Assembly (NCBI GenBank): GCA_907165275.2
Contig: OU015650.1
Span: forward strand, 2,510,001 to 2,574,000
Source: Zygaena filipendulae
Lineage: Eukaryota > Arthropoda > Insecta > Lepidoptera > Zygaenidae
Direction of reading: 5' to 3'
Length of the DNA stretch: 64,000 bases
Part shown: piece by piece, positions 10,646-20,840 of the stretch
How the letters are laid out: each line of letters opens with the position of its first letter
How positions within the stretch are numbered: position 1 is the first letter of the stretch
The notes under the pieces: generated by a model
What the model saw: only the letters and a program-made list of their open reading frames with translations
What the model was told of the DNA's origin: nothing
Database searches by the model: none
Position numbers and translations under genes: made by a program

Positions 10646-10849
10646 TTTTTATTTTTATTTTTTAATTTTTAATAAGTATTGGCTTTTGCATCATTGAATA
10701 TTGATATTTTTTAATGTATTGATGAATTTTATGATATTGTCTTTAGTTTCTTCGATCTTGACATTTTTATATTTTGATTTTGAGTTTTATTATAATTATT
10801 ATTTATTAAATGTGACAAGAAAATAATAATGTTATACATAGGTATAGAC

Positions 10850-10960
10850 ATAGTTGCAACACCTGTAAAAGGTACCTAAGTCATAAGCTCACTGTATTAA
10901 TATTTAAGACCTTACTCTGTACACTTAGTAATCAATGAATAAATAAATAAATAAATATAT
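10850..10960 (+). repeat. LINE-like or gene-like 3' end with (AAAT)n tail
   Basis: Ends with TACACTTAGTAATCAATG and then AATAAATAAATAAATAAAT. A similar ending, ATGTACACTTAAGTAAGCAATAAAC, occurs near 35.17 kb. It is consistent with a 5'-truncated non-LTR retrotransposon or the 3' end of a processed copy. No reverse transcriptase remains. Confidence 0.4.
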
Positions 10961-11440
10961 AGGATCACGCGTTTGAAACCACTGGGACTGGCTAGTTATG
11001 TTTTCTGACACAGATGACTATCTTCTGCAAAACTATAAAAATAATAGTGCTTTATACGATTCAAATACACATTTTTCTTCATACAAAGTTCCCAAATAAA
11101 AGCGAAACAACGAAATGTTGAAACAACTTCTGCTCGCAATATTAAAAAGATTTCGGCTGAAAAAATAATACTGGAAGAATGAAAAGAAAAATAAAAGGAA
11201 ACAGAAAACATTCACTCAAAAGAGAATATTGCCGTTGGGATGAAAAACGGTTCTTGTAGACTGATAAAACGACAAAGAAGTGCCTTACACTAAAGAATTC
11301 AGTGGCTCAAATTTCAAACGTCATTTACGTAGTCAAAGAGATTGTATTTGTAACACGAAAAATGTTGATCACGAAATGTTGATCTGTTGATCTTCTCATA
11401 TTGTGTTTAAAAATGCGCTAACGGAGACGCGACTCTTTTT

Positions 11441-11518
11441 AACCGAATTCCAGAAAAGGAGGAGGGTCTCAATTTTACTTTTCAGGGTCGTGCATTTTAG
11501 TGTGTTGTGAAGTCGGTT
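11441..11518 (+). repeat. short copy of the AACCGACTTCC repeat
   Basis: Begins AACCGAATTCCAGAAAAGGA and ends GTGAAGTCGGTT, so the two ends are roughly inverted. The interior of longer insect copies is missing. Confidence 0.55.
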
Positions 11519-11539
11519 TTAATTTTTTTTTTATTGGAA

Positions 11540-11650
11540 CAGTTGTTTCCCGCGGTTTTACCCGCGTGAATTCGAAAATCAGGGGTAATGTAACTTAAAT
11601 TGATTTTTAAAATCGGTTCAGTTGTTTGACGGATTGCATAATTTTTTACT
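11540..11650 (-). mobile_element. decayed Helitron-like fragment
   Basis: On the plus strand it reads GTTTCCCGCGGTTTTACCCGCGTGAATT, and then AAAATCGGTTCAGTTGTTTG. The 3' hairpin is still visible but CTAG is lost (ACAG). Confidence 0.5.
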
Positions 11651-12159
11651 TTTTTTTGTGGATGAGATCTATAATCATGTAAAAAACCTACTTAATAAAT
11701 AGAAAAAAAAGTTATGTTTGCCAGTGATAGATTCATAATGACATTTTATTAAATGTGTCACCGAAAAGTTTTAAAAACCGTTACATTGTAAACGATTGGC
11801 ATAGAAGTTTATGTACACCCCGACATACTGCATACCGTGATCATAACAGAGTTGAATAGTACCGATGGTGCCAATTTCTCCCTACAAGTTCCACCACCAC
11901 GCATTTTTTGTCCTTAAATTTCTCAATATGGTAAATGGTAAAATAGAAAATAGTAAAGAAGTAAAATATATAAAAATATTATATATGTCGGCGAGAGGGT
12001 AGTTTTTTTAAAAATAACTTTTGTTTCCCTCCGTCGAATAGCGGTGGTAGTAAGTTCGTTCCCCCGCTCAACTCCATTGCCCGACTCATCTTTGTTAGAA
12101 CTTGATATCAACTACGGGTATGCGTAAGCGACGGTTCATTGTTATTTTGTGTAAGGTTC
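11651..12159. other. stretch upstream of a possible first exon
   Basis: Mostly AT-rich, becoming GC-richer after 12020. No repeat is recognised. It would be the promoter side if the exon at 12160 is real, but I see no TATA box at the right distance. Confidence 0.35.
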
Positions 12160-12281
12160 AGTGCAGTCATAGTGTCGTATCAGTGTTGTATCAGGTGATT
12201 ACGTGGCTATAGTGATTACGTGTGCTGTGTCATCTAATTGTTTCCAGAGGTTTGCTTAAGTCGGGAACACGGGCAGTGGAG
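12160..12281 (+). other. possible non-coding first exon
   Basis: An arthropod-type initiator TCAGTG (12158-12163) is followed by GTG- and AGTG-rich sequence typical of insect 5' UTRs. The stretch ends GGCAGTGGAG directly before GTGAGC, a good splice donor at 12282. An alternative donor, ATCAG before GTGATT, lies at about 12194. There is no useful open frame, so it would be untranslated. This call rests on motifs alone. Confidence 0.3.
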
Positions 12282-12889
12282 GTGAGCGTTCATGCATTGT
12301 AAAGGGGCCCCATTAAACCTACACCTTGGTCGCAAGTCCTAGGCACTGCTCCGTGTTCCCTACGGATATCTGGTATGGTGTACAACTTCTAACTATGTTG
12401 TTGCGATTAATTGTAATAGTTTCTAGTTCGTTCTAGATGTGTCACTCAGCTAATAGTCTCGGTCATACCTACCCCTACCTTCAGTTACATTGTGTTATGT
12501 TATCATCATCAGTTAGTCAGCTATCATTACAATAGCAGATAACTATCTGCTGTTATCTGCTACTACTCTTCCTTTCTATTTCCGACATATATTTAACATA
12601 TTTTGCTACACTATCGCATTAGTCGTAACTGTAAAGATAGTTGTAAAGTATTTTTTAAATAAATAAATAAAAAATAAATGAAAATAATACAAATTTAAGG
12701 TAACATATTATGCGTAGAATAGATTATAGTAGAAGACATGCGCGAATGTAATTTCCATCAAACTTGCATGAGGTGTAGGTACACAGATAAATCGCATTAT
12801 ACGGAGCGTGAAGTAAGCCGCGCTGGCTCCATGAATAAATGAGGGGGCCCTTTAATTCTCGTTCCGGACACATTCCCGGTTCCCTTTAA
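12282..12889. other. stretch without recognised element
   Basis: Contains AAAGGGGCCCCATTAAAC at 12300 and GAGGGGGCCCTTTAAT at 12841, which look like distant ends of a GGGCCCC-type element about 560 bp long, but the match is too weak to call. A short (AAAT)n tract lies near 12655-12678. Confidence 0.35.
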
Positions 12890-13567
12890 GGTGCTCTCTC
12901 ACCGCGAGCATTCGCGTGTAATGTAACAATATAGATTCGACTTTGAGCATTACATTACAATACTACCTCCTTGACTGACGAACATTCGCGTGTAATGTAA
13001 CGTAATAAATTCGACTTTGAGCATTACATTACAATACTAGCTCCCTGACTGACGAGCATTCGCGTGTACCTAATGTAACATAATAGATTCGACTTTGAGC
13101 ATTACATTACAATACTACCTCCCTGGCTGACGAGCATTCGCGTGTCATATAACATTATAGATTTGACTTTGAGCATTAAGTTACAATACTATCTCCCTGA
13201 CTGAAGAGCATTCGCCTGTAATGTAACATTATAGATTCGACTTTGAGCATTACGTTACAATACTACCTCCCTGACTGACGGGCATTCGCGTGTAATGTAG
13301 GTAAACATTATAGATTCGACTTTGAGCATTACATTACAATGCTAACTCCCATAATTGACGAGCATTCGTGTGTAATGTAACATATAGATTCGACTTTGAG
13401 CATTAGCTGATTCCTATAGGTGGAGCGCATTGATGTTACAAGTTGTATCAAGATATTACACATTGTATCATTACAAGGTGTGCATTGTAGTGCTCAGTTC
13501 TCCTCCTTCACTGATGTAATACTCAAATCTGTACATTACACGCGAATGCTCCCGGTGAGGGAGCACC
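12890..13567. mobile_element. TIR element flanked by TTAA, with an internal 74-bp tandem array
   Basis: TTAA stands on both sides (12886-12889 and 13568-13571). The arms 12890-12925 and 13532-13567 are inverted 36-bp repeats with two mismatches, beginning GGTGCTC and ending GTGTAATGTA. Most of the interior is a seven-unit tandem array. A TTAA duplication points to piggyBac-like or Sola3-like transposases, but the GGTGCTC terminus is not the classical piggyBac one, so the superfamily is open. There is no coding capacity. Confidence 0.8.
12906..13413. repeat. seven-unit minisatellite, 74-bp period
   Basis: Units begin with GAGCATTCG or a variant at 12906, 12980, 13054, 13132, 13206, 13280 and 13360. 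Spacing is 74, 74, 78, 74, 74 and 80 bp. The two long units carry small insertions, CCTA at 13069-13072 and a 5-bp GGTAA-type insertion near 13300. Each unit contains GTAATGTAA and TTACATTAC inverted about 25 bp apart, and starts with the inner part of the element's own terminal repeat. Confidence 0.9.
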
Positions 13568-15035
13568 TTAAACTGACGACCTCCAAGGCCCAGCGCTAGC
13601 CCGATGGAGCTATTCGAGATATTGTTTCACTTACGTTTCATTATAGTTTAACTCGTTCAAAAAAAATGTTACAGGAGGTATCGTTGACAAATGTACAAAG
13701 AGCAATTAATTATTAAGATAATTATGCTGTCGAGTACCTACTATACCAATCTGAAAGGGTGCCTATAGAAATGTTCATGTAAATAAGTTTACCTAAAAAT
13801 ATTCTCAAAAGTCAACGGTTTTATTTTACCTTTTCACAGGTTTCAAATATAAATTGCTTTTTCATCTCAGTAATTAACTATGTTCTCGTTTTTCAGGTCA
13901 GTGTATGGACTGTGGGGTTAGGAATATATTAGCTTAACCTAGCCTTTTTTTAAATATGTATCTATTTATTATAGACGAAGGCCAAAACAGCAATTTTACT
14001 GATATTGTTTGTCTTTCCGTCTGCATGTGCAGACATAACATAGAAACTACTGGATATTTTAGGTATAGTTAAAATCAATAATATTAAATATCATTGGTCG
14101 AAATAGATATTGATTTTAAAAAAACAAACGTTTTACCCAGATTCACAGTTCCATATCAAACTCATTTCAAAAAGTACCTATGTCACAAATTTTGGTTAAA
14201 CGCAAATTAATTACTTAAACCTAAACAAATAAAGCGGTTTTTTTTAACTGTTCTAATCGAAAAGAACTACAGATTATTCGTTTTCAATTTTATATTTGAG
14301 GACGGACGGTATGAGGACGTTTTTGATTCATAGATTGTGTATCTTAGGAGTTTATAATATCAATCAACTAAAAACTTTTATCCTGATACAAAAAATATTT
14401 TTCATAGGAACCCCGGCGAAAAGCTTAGTAATTTATAAAAAACATGCCCATTAATATAGCGACGCTGAATCCCCACTTACAGAAAGTGTGTAGGCGGCGA
14501 ATTTGGTACATGATTTGTAACATTTTTCGTCGAACGAAACGTAGTTGCTCTCGAATGAACAATTGAGTTTAATTTTGAAAGATGTACGATTCTATCGTTC
14601 TTGACGTAGGAAAGTGGGTAAAGCATACCATAAATATTTTTAGAGGCCCAACTCGCCTATAATATACGCGTTTACAACTGGAGACACTATACGACTCGGT
14701 CGTAAATCACTGAGGTCGTCTGGACATGGCTTCGAAACGTTACCAATTTTCTTGCCAGTTGTCATAAATCCTTCTCGAGTGTGACTCTCATTTATTATAT
14801 AAAATACATAGATACCCACGTAATTTAGGCTCGTGTGTTCTTTTATTAACGAGTCTTATATAGATAGATACAGAATCGAATGTCTCGACCGATTCATCAA
14901 AGCACGGCCCACGCCACGCTGAATCTTAGAAGTTTAAAGTTTTGCTCAAAGCTTCCTTTTATGTTGTGGAAAAACATGTTTGGAATGAAATGTGAATAAA
15001 CTTTACCTTTATAAAGATATAACCTTTATAAATAA
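13568..15035. other. long AT-rich stretch, nothing recognised
   Basis: No shared repeats, inverted ends or credible exons. Only short open frames without motifs. Confidence 0.5.
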
Positions 15036-15235
15036 CTAGCTGATCCGCGCGGTTTCACCCGCGGTAATTTCGGAGTTCCCGCGAGAATTCCAGGATAAAA
15101 TATAGTTATAAACCTTTCTCATGAATCACTCTATCTATTGGTAAAAACCGCATCAAAATCCGTTGCGTAGTTTTAAAGATTTAAGCATACATAGGGATAT
15201 AAGGACAGAGGAAGCGACTTTATTTTATTTTAGTT
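15036..15235 (-). mobile_element. Helitron-like element, AAGCGACTTT subtype
   Basis: Plus-strand reading: CTAGCTGATCCGCGCGGTTT at the 3' end, CTCATGAATCACTCTATC, then CAAAATCCGTTGCGTAGTTT, TTAAGCATACATAGGGA, and GAAGCGACTTTATTTTA at the 5' end. The same subtype recurs at 45695 and, as a 5' fragment, at 34788. Confidence 0.75.
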
Positions 15236-15906
15236 TTTGGAAATTCCAGAGGCGCGAAAGTTTATAATGGAAGTAGGTAGGTACTAGTTTTGAAGTTCTT
15301 GGAAATCTATGTTTGGGCTCTTTTTACACTAATATAAAGAGGTGAAGTTAGTTAACTTGTACGTTTCTAAGTTTGGATGTACCTGATCGATATAATCTCT
15401 AAAGGAAAGAACTGATTTTAAAAGTTATCTACTGTTTCATTGCTACTGAATCCCGCAGTTTTACCTTTTGACCAAGGTGAAAAGGTGAAACGAGAGTAAA
15501 ATCGTGGGGGAATAACTCGGAATTTCATAGCTCGTTGTTTTTCTTCTCTTTATCCGACGAAGTGGTAGATATTCTATCGCGAGACACCATTTAAAAGTCA
15601 CGAAACCCCAATGAATGCTAGTATCTTGGCAGGTCGCGATAAATCCGCATAATAATTCTAATGTGGCAGCCGCACAGCGATCTACGTAGGGTTGTCAACT
15701 GAGAGAATATACGGACCAATTTTAGATGGTACGAAAGGTAATGTTGCCTTGAATGTTTAATGTGAATTTAACAGGGTTGCCGTGCGCCGCGAATGGATGT
15801 TATAAAAGTAGTGTTTCGTAGAGCCGAAAAGAATGTAATAAATCGAAATTTAAAGGTTTGTGCACTTCCAATTTAATAGAATAGAATAGCTGTTAGATGC
15901 TAGATA

Positions 15907-16086
15907 CTAGCTGTTTCCTGCGTTTTTACCCGCGTTAATTTCGGAGTTCCCGCGGGAATCACGGGATAAAAGTACCTTATGTCCTTTTATGTACCCCTGA
16001 CAACGTGTATGCAAAATTTCATAACGGTCAGGTGTGAAAGCATAACAGACAAACAGAATAACTTTCACATTTATAATATTGCTAGG
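15907..16086 (-). mobile_element. Helitron-like element, nearly complete
   Basis: CTAG at 15907-15910 follows A, then GTTTCCTGCGTTTTTACCCG, CCTTATGTCCTTTTATGTAC, AAAATTTCATAACGGTCAGG, and the inverted 5' end AACTTTCACATTTATAATATT. The 5' terminus has mutated. Confidence 0.75.
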
Positions 16087-16111
16087 GAAGTAGGGATAAC
16101 AATACATATAA

Positions 16112-16258
16112 AACCGACTTCCAAAAAACACAAAACTAAAAAGCCAAAAATAACAAAATACAGATTTAATCCAACAGACAAAAATACACGTAATACCTAC
16201 TATTATTGGTTTGTGCTACCACTTTTCGAAGTTAGTTGCTCCTTTTTGGAAGTCGGTT
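16112..16258. repeat. AACCGACTTCC repeat with inverted ends
   Basis: Left end AACCGACTTCCAAAAAA, right end CCTTTTTGGAAGTCGGTT, 147 bp in all. This is the most complete copy in the window. Its class is uncertain, but the inverted ends suggest a foldback or MITE. Confidence 0.6.
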
Positions 16259-16548
16259 AAAAACTAGTAAAAGAGTTACCAGCCTAAAGAAAAAACAAAA
16301 ATAAGTATTTATCGTGAAAATAATACGTTAAAAGCTAACTGTATCCTTTCAAAGTAAAAAAAATATAATAAGTACCAAAATAAACTAGAGAAGAGAAATA
16401 CAGGACCAAAGAGGAAGTCATTCATTTGCCCTCCAGGCAGGCATCACATTACTCGTAGATTACACGTAGATTACAAGGCTACATCACACGTACAATACAC
16501 AAACACGTCAAATTGTATAATACTGTATTAGGCGCATAAATACCTTTG

Positions 16549-16620
16549 CAACAATATTGGCCAACAATATTGCATTCCATTGGTTGCCGCAGCTAATTAG
16601 CTACGCCCAGAACTATCGTC
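16549..16620. promoter_or_regulatory. possible regulatory cluster: paired Sox-like palindromes
   Basis: CAACAATATTG occurs twice with a 13-bp spacing (16549-16559, 16562-16572). Each copy is an inverted pair of the HMG-box core ACAAT. CCATTGG follows at about 16577, and then the palindrome AGCTAATTAGCT, a homeodomain core. The sequence is unique in the window. Regulatory function is inferred from motif clustering only. Confidence 0.3.
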
Positions 16621-17082
16621 GAGGTGTACCTACATTAATTGTCTCCGGTAACAGCTGTTTCTAAACTGTATTAGGAAGGTCAATTTTGAACTGAAATGGT
16701 CAATATCAAGTGTCGTATACTAACTACATACATCTCTTATACCACAGTTTTGTTTGGAAGGTTTGTGACGTCAGCGAATAGGTAAATTATGCACTCATTT
16801 ATTACTTTTCACCGAAAGATTTTTATAAATTCTCAAAAGGAACATCTACGTAGATTAGAAGAAAATGCTTTAAAAAAAAACCACTCATGCCCGCAAAAAT
16901 TACCTTCGTAAAGACCGAGGAAAATTTGACACAAATGTAGAATTCATTTCATTTTTATGGAGTGTCACCGGGCTGGTAATATTCTGTTTTCTTTGATTAT
17001 TATTAGTTAAAAGCTGTTCCTAATAAAAATCGTAAATTATAATTAACTTATACCTGGAGTTGGATAAGTGCTTAAATATTTT
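16621..17082. other. AT-rich stretch, nothing recognised
   Basis: No shared repeat and no credible exon. A single TGACGTCA near 16768 is outside the family A elements. Confidence 0.4.
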
Positions 17083-17136
17083 TGACCTGTGCGTCTTTCA
17101 GACATGTCTATGTCTGAAAGACGCAGACGCAGGTCA
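17083..17136. repeat. strong hairpin (54 bp)
   Basis: TGCGTCTTTCAGACAT pairs perfectly with ATGTCTGAAAGACGCA around a 4-base loop. The outer TGACCTG pairs with CAGGTCA, leaving a small bulge on the 3' side. No direct repeats flank it. It could be a remnant foldback transposon or a structured RNA. I see no evidence of transcription. Confidence 0.6.
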
Positions 17137-18442
17137 CAGCTATACGAGCTACGAGCTACGTGTTACATTCAAATATTATGTCGTTAGCGTTTTGACGCGC
17201 CAGAAAAACTTGACCAAAATTAAGTAGGAGTAAGTGAAATCTTCCTGAAGTCCTTGTTGATTATAATCTTAGGTCCTTGTAGATTCCACTCACAATTCAC
17301 AACAACTGATTTATAATTATTTTTATTATTTATCTTACCCAATTATTCTGTTGATCAGCTTTTACAATTATTGTTGAATAGCTTACCTGAAAAGACGAAG
17401 TTAAATTACTATGGATAGTGAGCAAATATCAATTTATTTAAGGTTTTTTTTTTAATAGCTGTTTTCCGCGGTTTCACCTACTATGTGTAATATAATTATA
17501 ATTGATCAATCATCATATAATTCAGAGACCATACTGAAATCGTTACCAGCATAAATAAAATTAAATATAAATGGGATGCTCGTAAACAAAACACTGGCAA
17601 GTAATTACACGGCTTGCGTCACACGCGGGATCACTGAGTAATCTTTTGATGTCGCATTCAACGGAATCCTTTCCACCGACCGCCCCAATCCTACCGCTGG
17701 GGTCAAATGAATAATGAATTTTTTGCTCACGATTAAAACGAATGCTGTATACAAATTCAACGTTTCTGTCATTCCATAGACATTTTTGTTTATACCGTTT
17801 CGTGTGACGTTTAGAGCCATTGGTATTACAAGATTAAACAGATCCGACAGACCCGATAAGGTTGGATAGAAAAGAAAATATTGTGTTTTTTTTGGGGATA
17901 TATTATACTGCTGCTAGCTTTCACCCGCAGAGTTTCGGAATTCCCGCAAGATTTTTTTTTTCTAAAATGAAAGTAGCTTAAGTAACCTCCTTATAACATA
18001 CAACTACATACAAACTACACACCCTTTACATACAAACTAGTTTGTAAATGTAGCGAAAGTGAAAATTTACAACGTATATATAGGTATAGGAAGATTATTT
18101 AGGAAAAAAATCATATTATTATTTTGCTCAAATGCAAATCGCTCCAGCCGTGTCAGTATCACTAAAATTGGCGAAACAAGGAACCTACTCACAGCAAACT
18201 TAGCCCAGGGGCTTCGCCATTCGAAAGAATAAGTTCACTTACTGAGAGTGCCGTGTTTAACATAATAGGCTCTTTCGCACTCTGAAGCTATAAATGGAAA
18301 AAAACTGTTCCATTTTATTGGTTCTGTTACTTTCTGATAATGTCGCATTGGATGGTTTGTGTCCTTTATATTTAGAAAGAAGACAAAGATAGGTACACAG
18401 TTACAATTAATTTAACCTTTTGTTACTTACGATTTAACATCT
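17137..18442. other. AT-rich stretch with two Helitron scraps
   Basis: Scraps of inverted Helitron 3' ends lie at 17454-17482 (TGTTTTCCGCGGTTTCACC) and 17914-17953 (CTAGCTTTCACCCGCAG, then TTTCGGAATTCCCGC). Between 17590 and 17830 lies a GC-richer unique block with AAGTAATTACACGG and GAATAATGAATTT, which might be regulatory. The 71-codon minus frame there has no motif. Confidence 0.45.
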
Positions 18443-18697
18443 ATCCTTATACTATTATAAAGGTGAAAGTGAGTTTGTATGTATGTTTATATGTTTATGT
18501 TTGTTAGTTTGTTAGTTTGTAACGCTTTCACGCCTAAAGGGCCCCACACATTAACAGTCCGCCTGCAGTCTCTGTGTGTAATATGTGGGGCCCTTTAATG
18601 GCTCAACGGATCATCATGAAAATTCTTCATGCACGTTGTCAGCGATACAGAGAAGGACATAGGGTACTTTTAATCCCAGTATTTCCGCGGTAAAATT
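18443..18697 (+). mobile_element. Helitron-like element interrupted by a small MITE
   Basis: The 5' part has TATCCTTATACTATTATAAAGG, then GTAACGCTTTCACGCC. The sequence is split by the element at 18537-18595 and resumes with GGCTCAACGGATCATCATGA, CACGTTGTCAG and AGGACATAGGGTACTTTTA. The 3' hairpin and CTAG are missing. Confidence 0.75.
18537..18595. mobile_element. 59-bp GGGCCCC-type MITE nested in a Helitron
   Basis: The terminal repeats AAGGGCCCCACA and TGTGGGGCCCTT are perfect inverses, and TA stands on both sides. The interior ATTAACAGTCCGCC matches what I recall of a common lepidopteran miniature element, here internally shortened. Sister Helitron copies lack it, which proves it is an insertion. 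Confidence 0.75.
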
Positions 18698-18943
18698 TTT
18701 ATCACTGCTATTAACCATTTCACAAGTGATTTAAAGTTTCCACTAACACGAAAGTGGACAAAAGACACTAATACACTTGAACTGTATTAAGGGCATTTCT
18801 CTCGCCATCGATCACGGTCGAAGCGGTTTTTAATTATCTCCCCATGTCGTGTCCCCTGTCAGGGAACGCTTCGTTCTATCCTTCTCCGGACAGGGGTCCG
18901 TGACAAATAGACTGTAGGTATTTTTTTTACAACTCACTCCTGT

Positions 18944-19281
18944 CAATGGAGATGTGGAATACTTTTGAAAATCAAAATTCTAATTAGTCCGTCAGTTGGA
19001 AAATAAAAAAACAATAGACACGTATTTTTTGCTTTTTTTAATAAAATTAAAATATACAGAGATAAAGCGCATTAAAGTTTAGGGTGAGGGGGTCGTGACG
19101 TCACTAACCGCTAAAACCGCCATACAAACTGTCAGAATAGTGACGTCACGCGAAATTACAACTCAATATATCGCCGTTATCTTTTGATTACGTAAAAAAA
19201 CGAAAAAAAAAAACGTGTCCAATATTTTTTAATAATCTACAAGAGGAATTAAAAGATAAACATTAGTCAACATGCCCATTG
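18944..19281 (-). mobile_element. TIR element, family A, copy 2
   Basis: Inverted relative to copy 1. Ends are CAATGGAGATGTGGAAT and, inverted, CAATGGGCATGTTGACTAA. TGACGTCA occurs at 19096-19103 and 19141-19148. TTAGTCCGTC is present near the left end. Confidence 0.75.
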
Positions 19282-19456
19282 TTCATTTACAATTTGATTC
19301 TATGTAAGCAGTCAGTGTAATACCCAAGTTTTAACTAGTATCTATCTTACTTAATATCTTAGGTGTGATTTCTTTTGAATTTCGACTCCCCTAAGAGCAT
19401 TATTAAAATTTTCATCGTTTTTCTTCGGAACCCGGAGAAATCAGCTCGAAACGACA

Positions 19457-19746
19457 ACCTGATACACCCCGTTTAAAAAAATAAACAATAATATGATTAA
19501 AATATATTTTATGTCAAAAAAATTTAGACTCTAAGAGTTATTCAACATTAGTTTGGAGGTGACCTATCTACGAAATTCCAAGCACTTTCGGTTAGAATAT
19601 TTTTGCTGCGAGCGGCGTACGCGCCAAATAGACGTGGGCTAGTAAAAATGAAAAAAATATAACCTATATTAAAACATAGTGCGATCGATTCGCTAGTTTA
19701 TTCTGAGCAAACTACTTTCTAGTTTTCAGTTTATTCATTAACACGT
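19457..19746 (+). mobile_element. TIR-like repeat, family D, copy 1
   Basis: Shares long blocks with the inverted copy at 53814-54166: GTTTGGAGGTGACCTATC, TACGAAATTCCAAGC, GTGCGATCGATTCGCTAGTT and AAACTACTTTCTAGTTTTCAG. The left end has diverged, so only the right terminus is clear here. Confidence 0.7.
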
Positions 19747-19975
19747 TGTAGTTCTATGTAAGTTTTACCGCATCACCTATAAAACAACAAAAACTACTTT
19801 AACCATTTTCACCAACATCTTCGATTCCCGTCAAAAACTTGTACTTTAATTTTAATTAATTAATTTAGTTACCTATATTGCTTTGTTCGACTTACATACT
19901 CGTAATATATGTACATAACCTCTGGTAATTATTTTAAGTAGTTTATCAACATTGGTTGCCATCAATATTTAAGTC

Positions 19976-20252
19976 ATAATAAATGCGAAAGTGTTTGTTT
20001 GTTTGTTACGCTTTACCGGCTGAACCGATGATTATGAAATTTTGCACACAAGTTTTCAGGGATAGAAAGAAGGATATAGGGTACTTATTGTCTCGGAATT
20101 CCTGCGGGAACTCTGACATTAACGCGGGTAAATCTCATGAAATTTTGCGTACACGTTTTCAGGGGTACACAGAAGTACATAGGGTACTTTTATCCCGGAA
20201 TCGCTACCGGATCTCCGTAATTAACGCGGGTGAAACCACGGGGAACAGCTAG
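19976..20252 (+). mobile_element. Helitron-like element with fixed internal duplication
   Basis: After a normal 5' half, the sequence runs into the terminal hairpin loop (AACGCGGGTAAA) and then restarts at TCTCATGAAATTTTGCG, repeating the 3' half before the true end GGGAACAGCTAG. The same junction is found in the copy at 43618. Confidence 0.75.
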
Positions 20253-20389
20253 TAATTTAATAACTTGTCTATTGTAATAATATAACGTCACGACACGAGG
20301 TTACCTACCTGGGCAGGGTATCGTATGAAACATAGTACAAACTTACGGAATGCCTATACAATTCTCAGACAAAACCGACACCACTATCT

Positions 20390-20480
20390 CATTGTACAGA
20401 CAGACTCATTTGAATAAGCGATTAATTCCGCTCCCGGGAGCCGAGTTGAATTAATTTTAGTTCTGAATCCGTAAGTAGCA
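20390..20480. promoter_or_regulatory. possible regulatory block with homeodomain cores
   Basis: Unique sequence with AAGCGATTAATTCCGC, a CCCGGG palindrome and GAATTAATTTTAG in quick succession. Motif evidence only. Confidence 0.2.
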
Positions 20481-20631
20481 GCTGTTCCCAGAAATTTGGC
20501 TTTAAGAAACTATGTATACCATAATTGTTTAGTTTCAGAATTGAAGAATAATTTCCACGAGCGTTGTGTATCATAAATAAGGATACAATATATTATTATA
20601 GAAAACATGGTTCAGAAAATTTATAATAACA

Positions 20632-20840
20632 CTAGCTGTTCCCCACGGTTTCACCCGCACTAATGTTGGAGTTCCCGCGGGAATTCCGGGATAAAAAGTA
20701 TCCTAACTTACTCCTTATAACATTAGCTATCTGCGAGTGAAAGTCCCGTCGAAATCGGCCCAGCCGTTTCTAAGATTAGCTAGAACAAACTGACAGATAG
20801 ACAGAAAAAATTTAAAAAAATAGATTTTTGTGTTCCCTTA
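20632..20840 (-). mobile_element. Helitron-like element, divergent subtype
   Basis: CTAG at 20632-20635, then CTGTTCCCCACGGTTTCACC and GGAATTCCGGGATAAAAAG. The body GTGAAAGTCCCGTCGAAATC and CAGCCGTTTCTAAGATTAG differs from the main subtype. Confidence 0.7.

Noticed and set aside
12300..12858. A 560-bp GGGCCCC-ended transposon
   Set aside because: The two ends share only the GGGCCCC core with shifts. No target duplication or second copy supports a single element.
12906..13413. 74-bp repeats resembling a CRISPR array or centromeric satellite
   Set aside because: Repeats are contiguous without spacers and enclosed by transposon TIRs, so they belong to that element.
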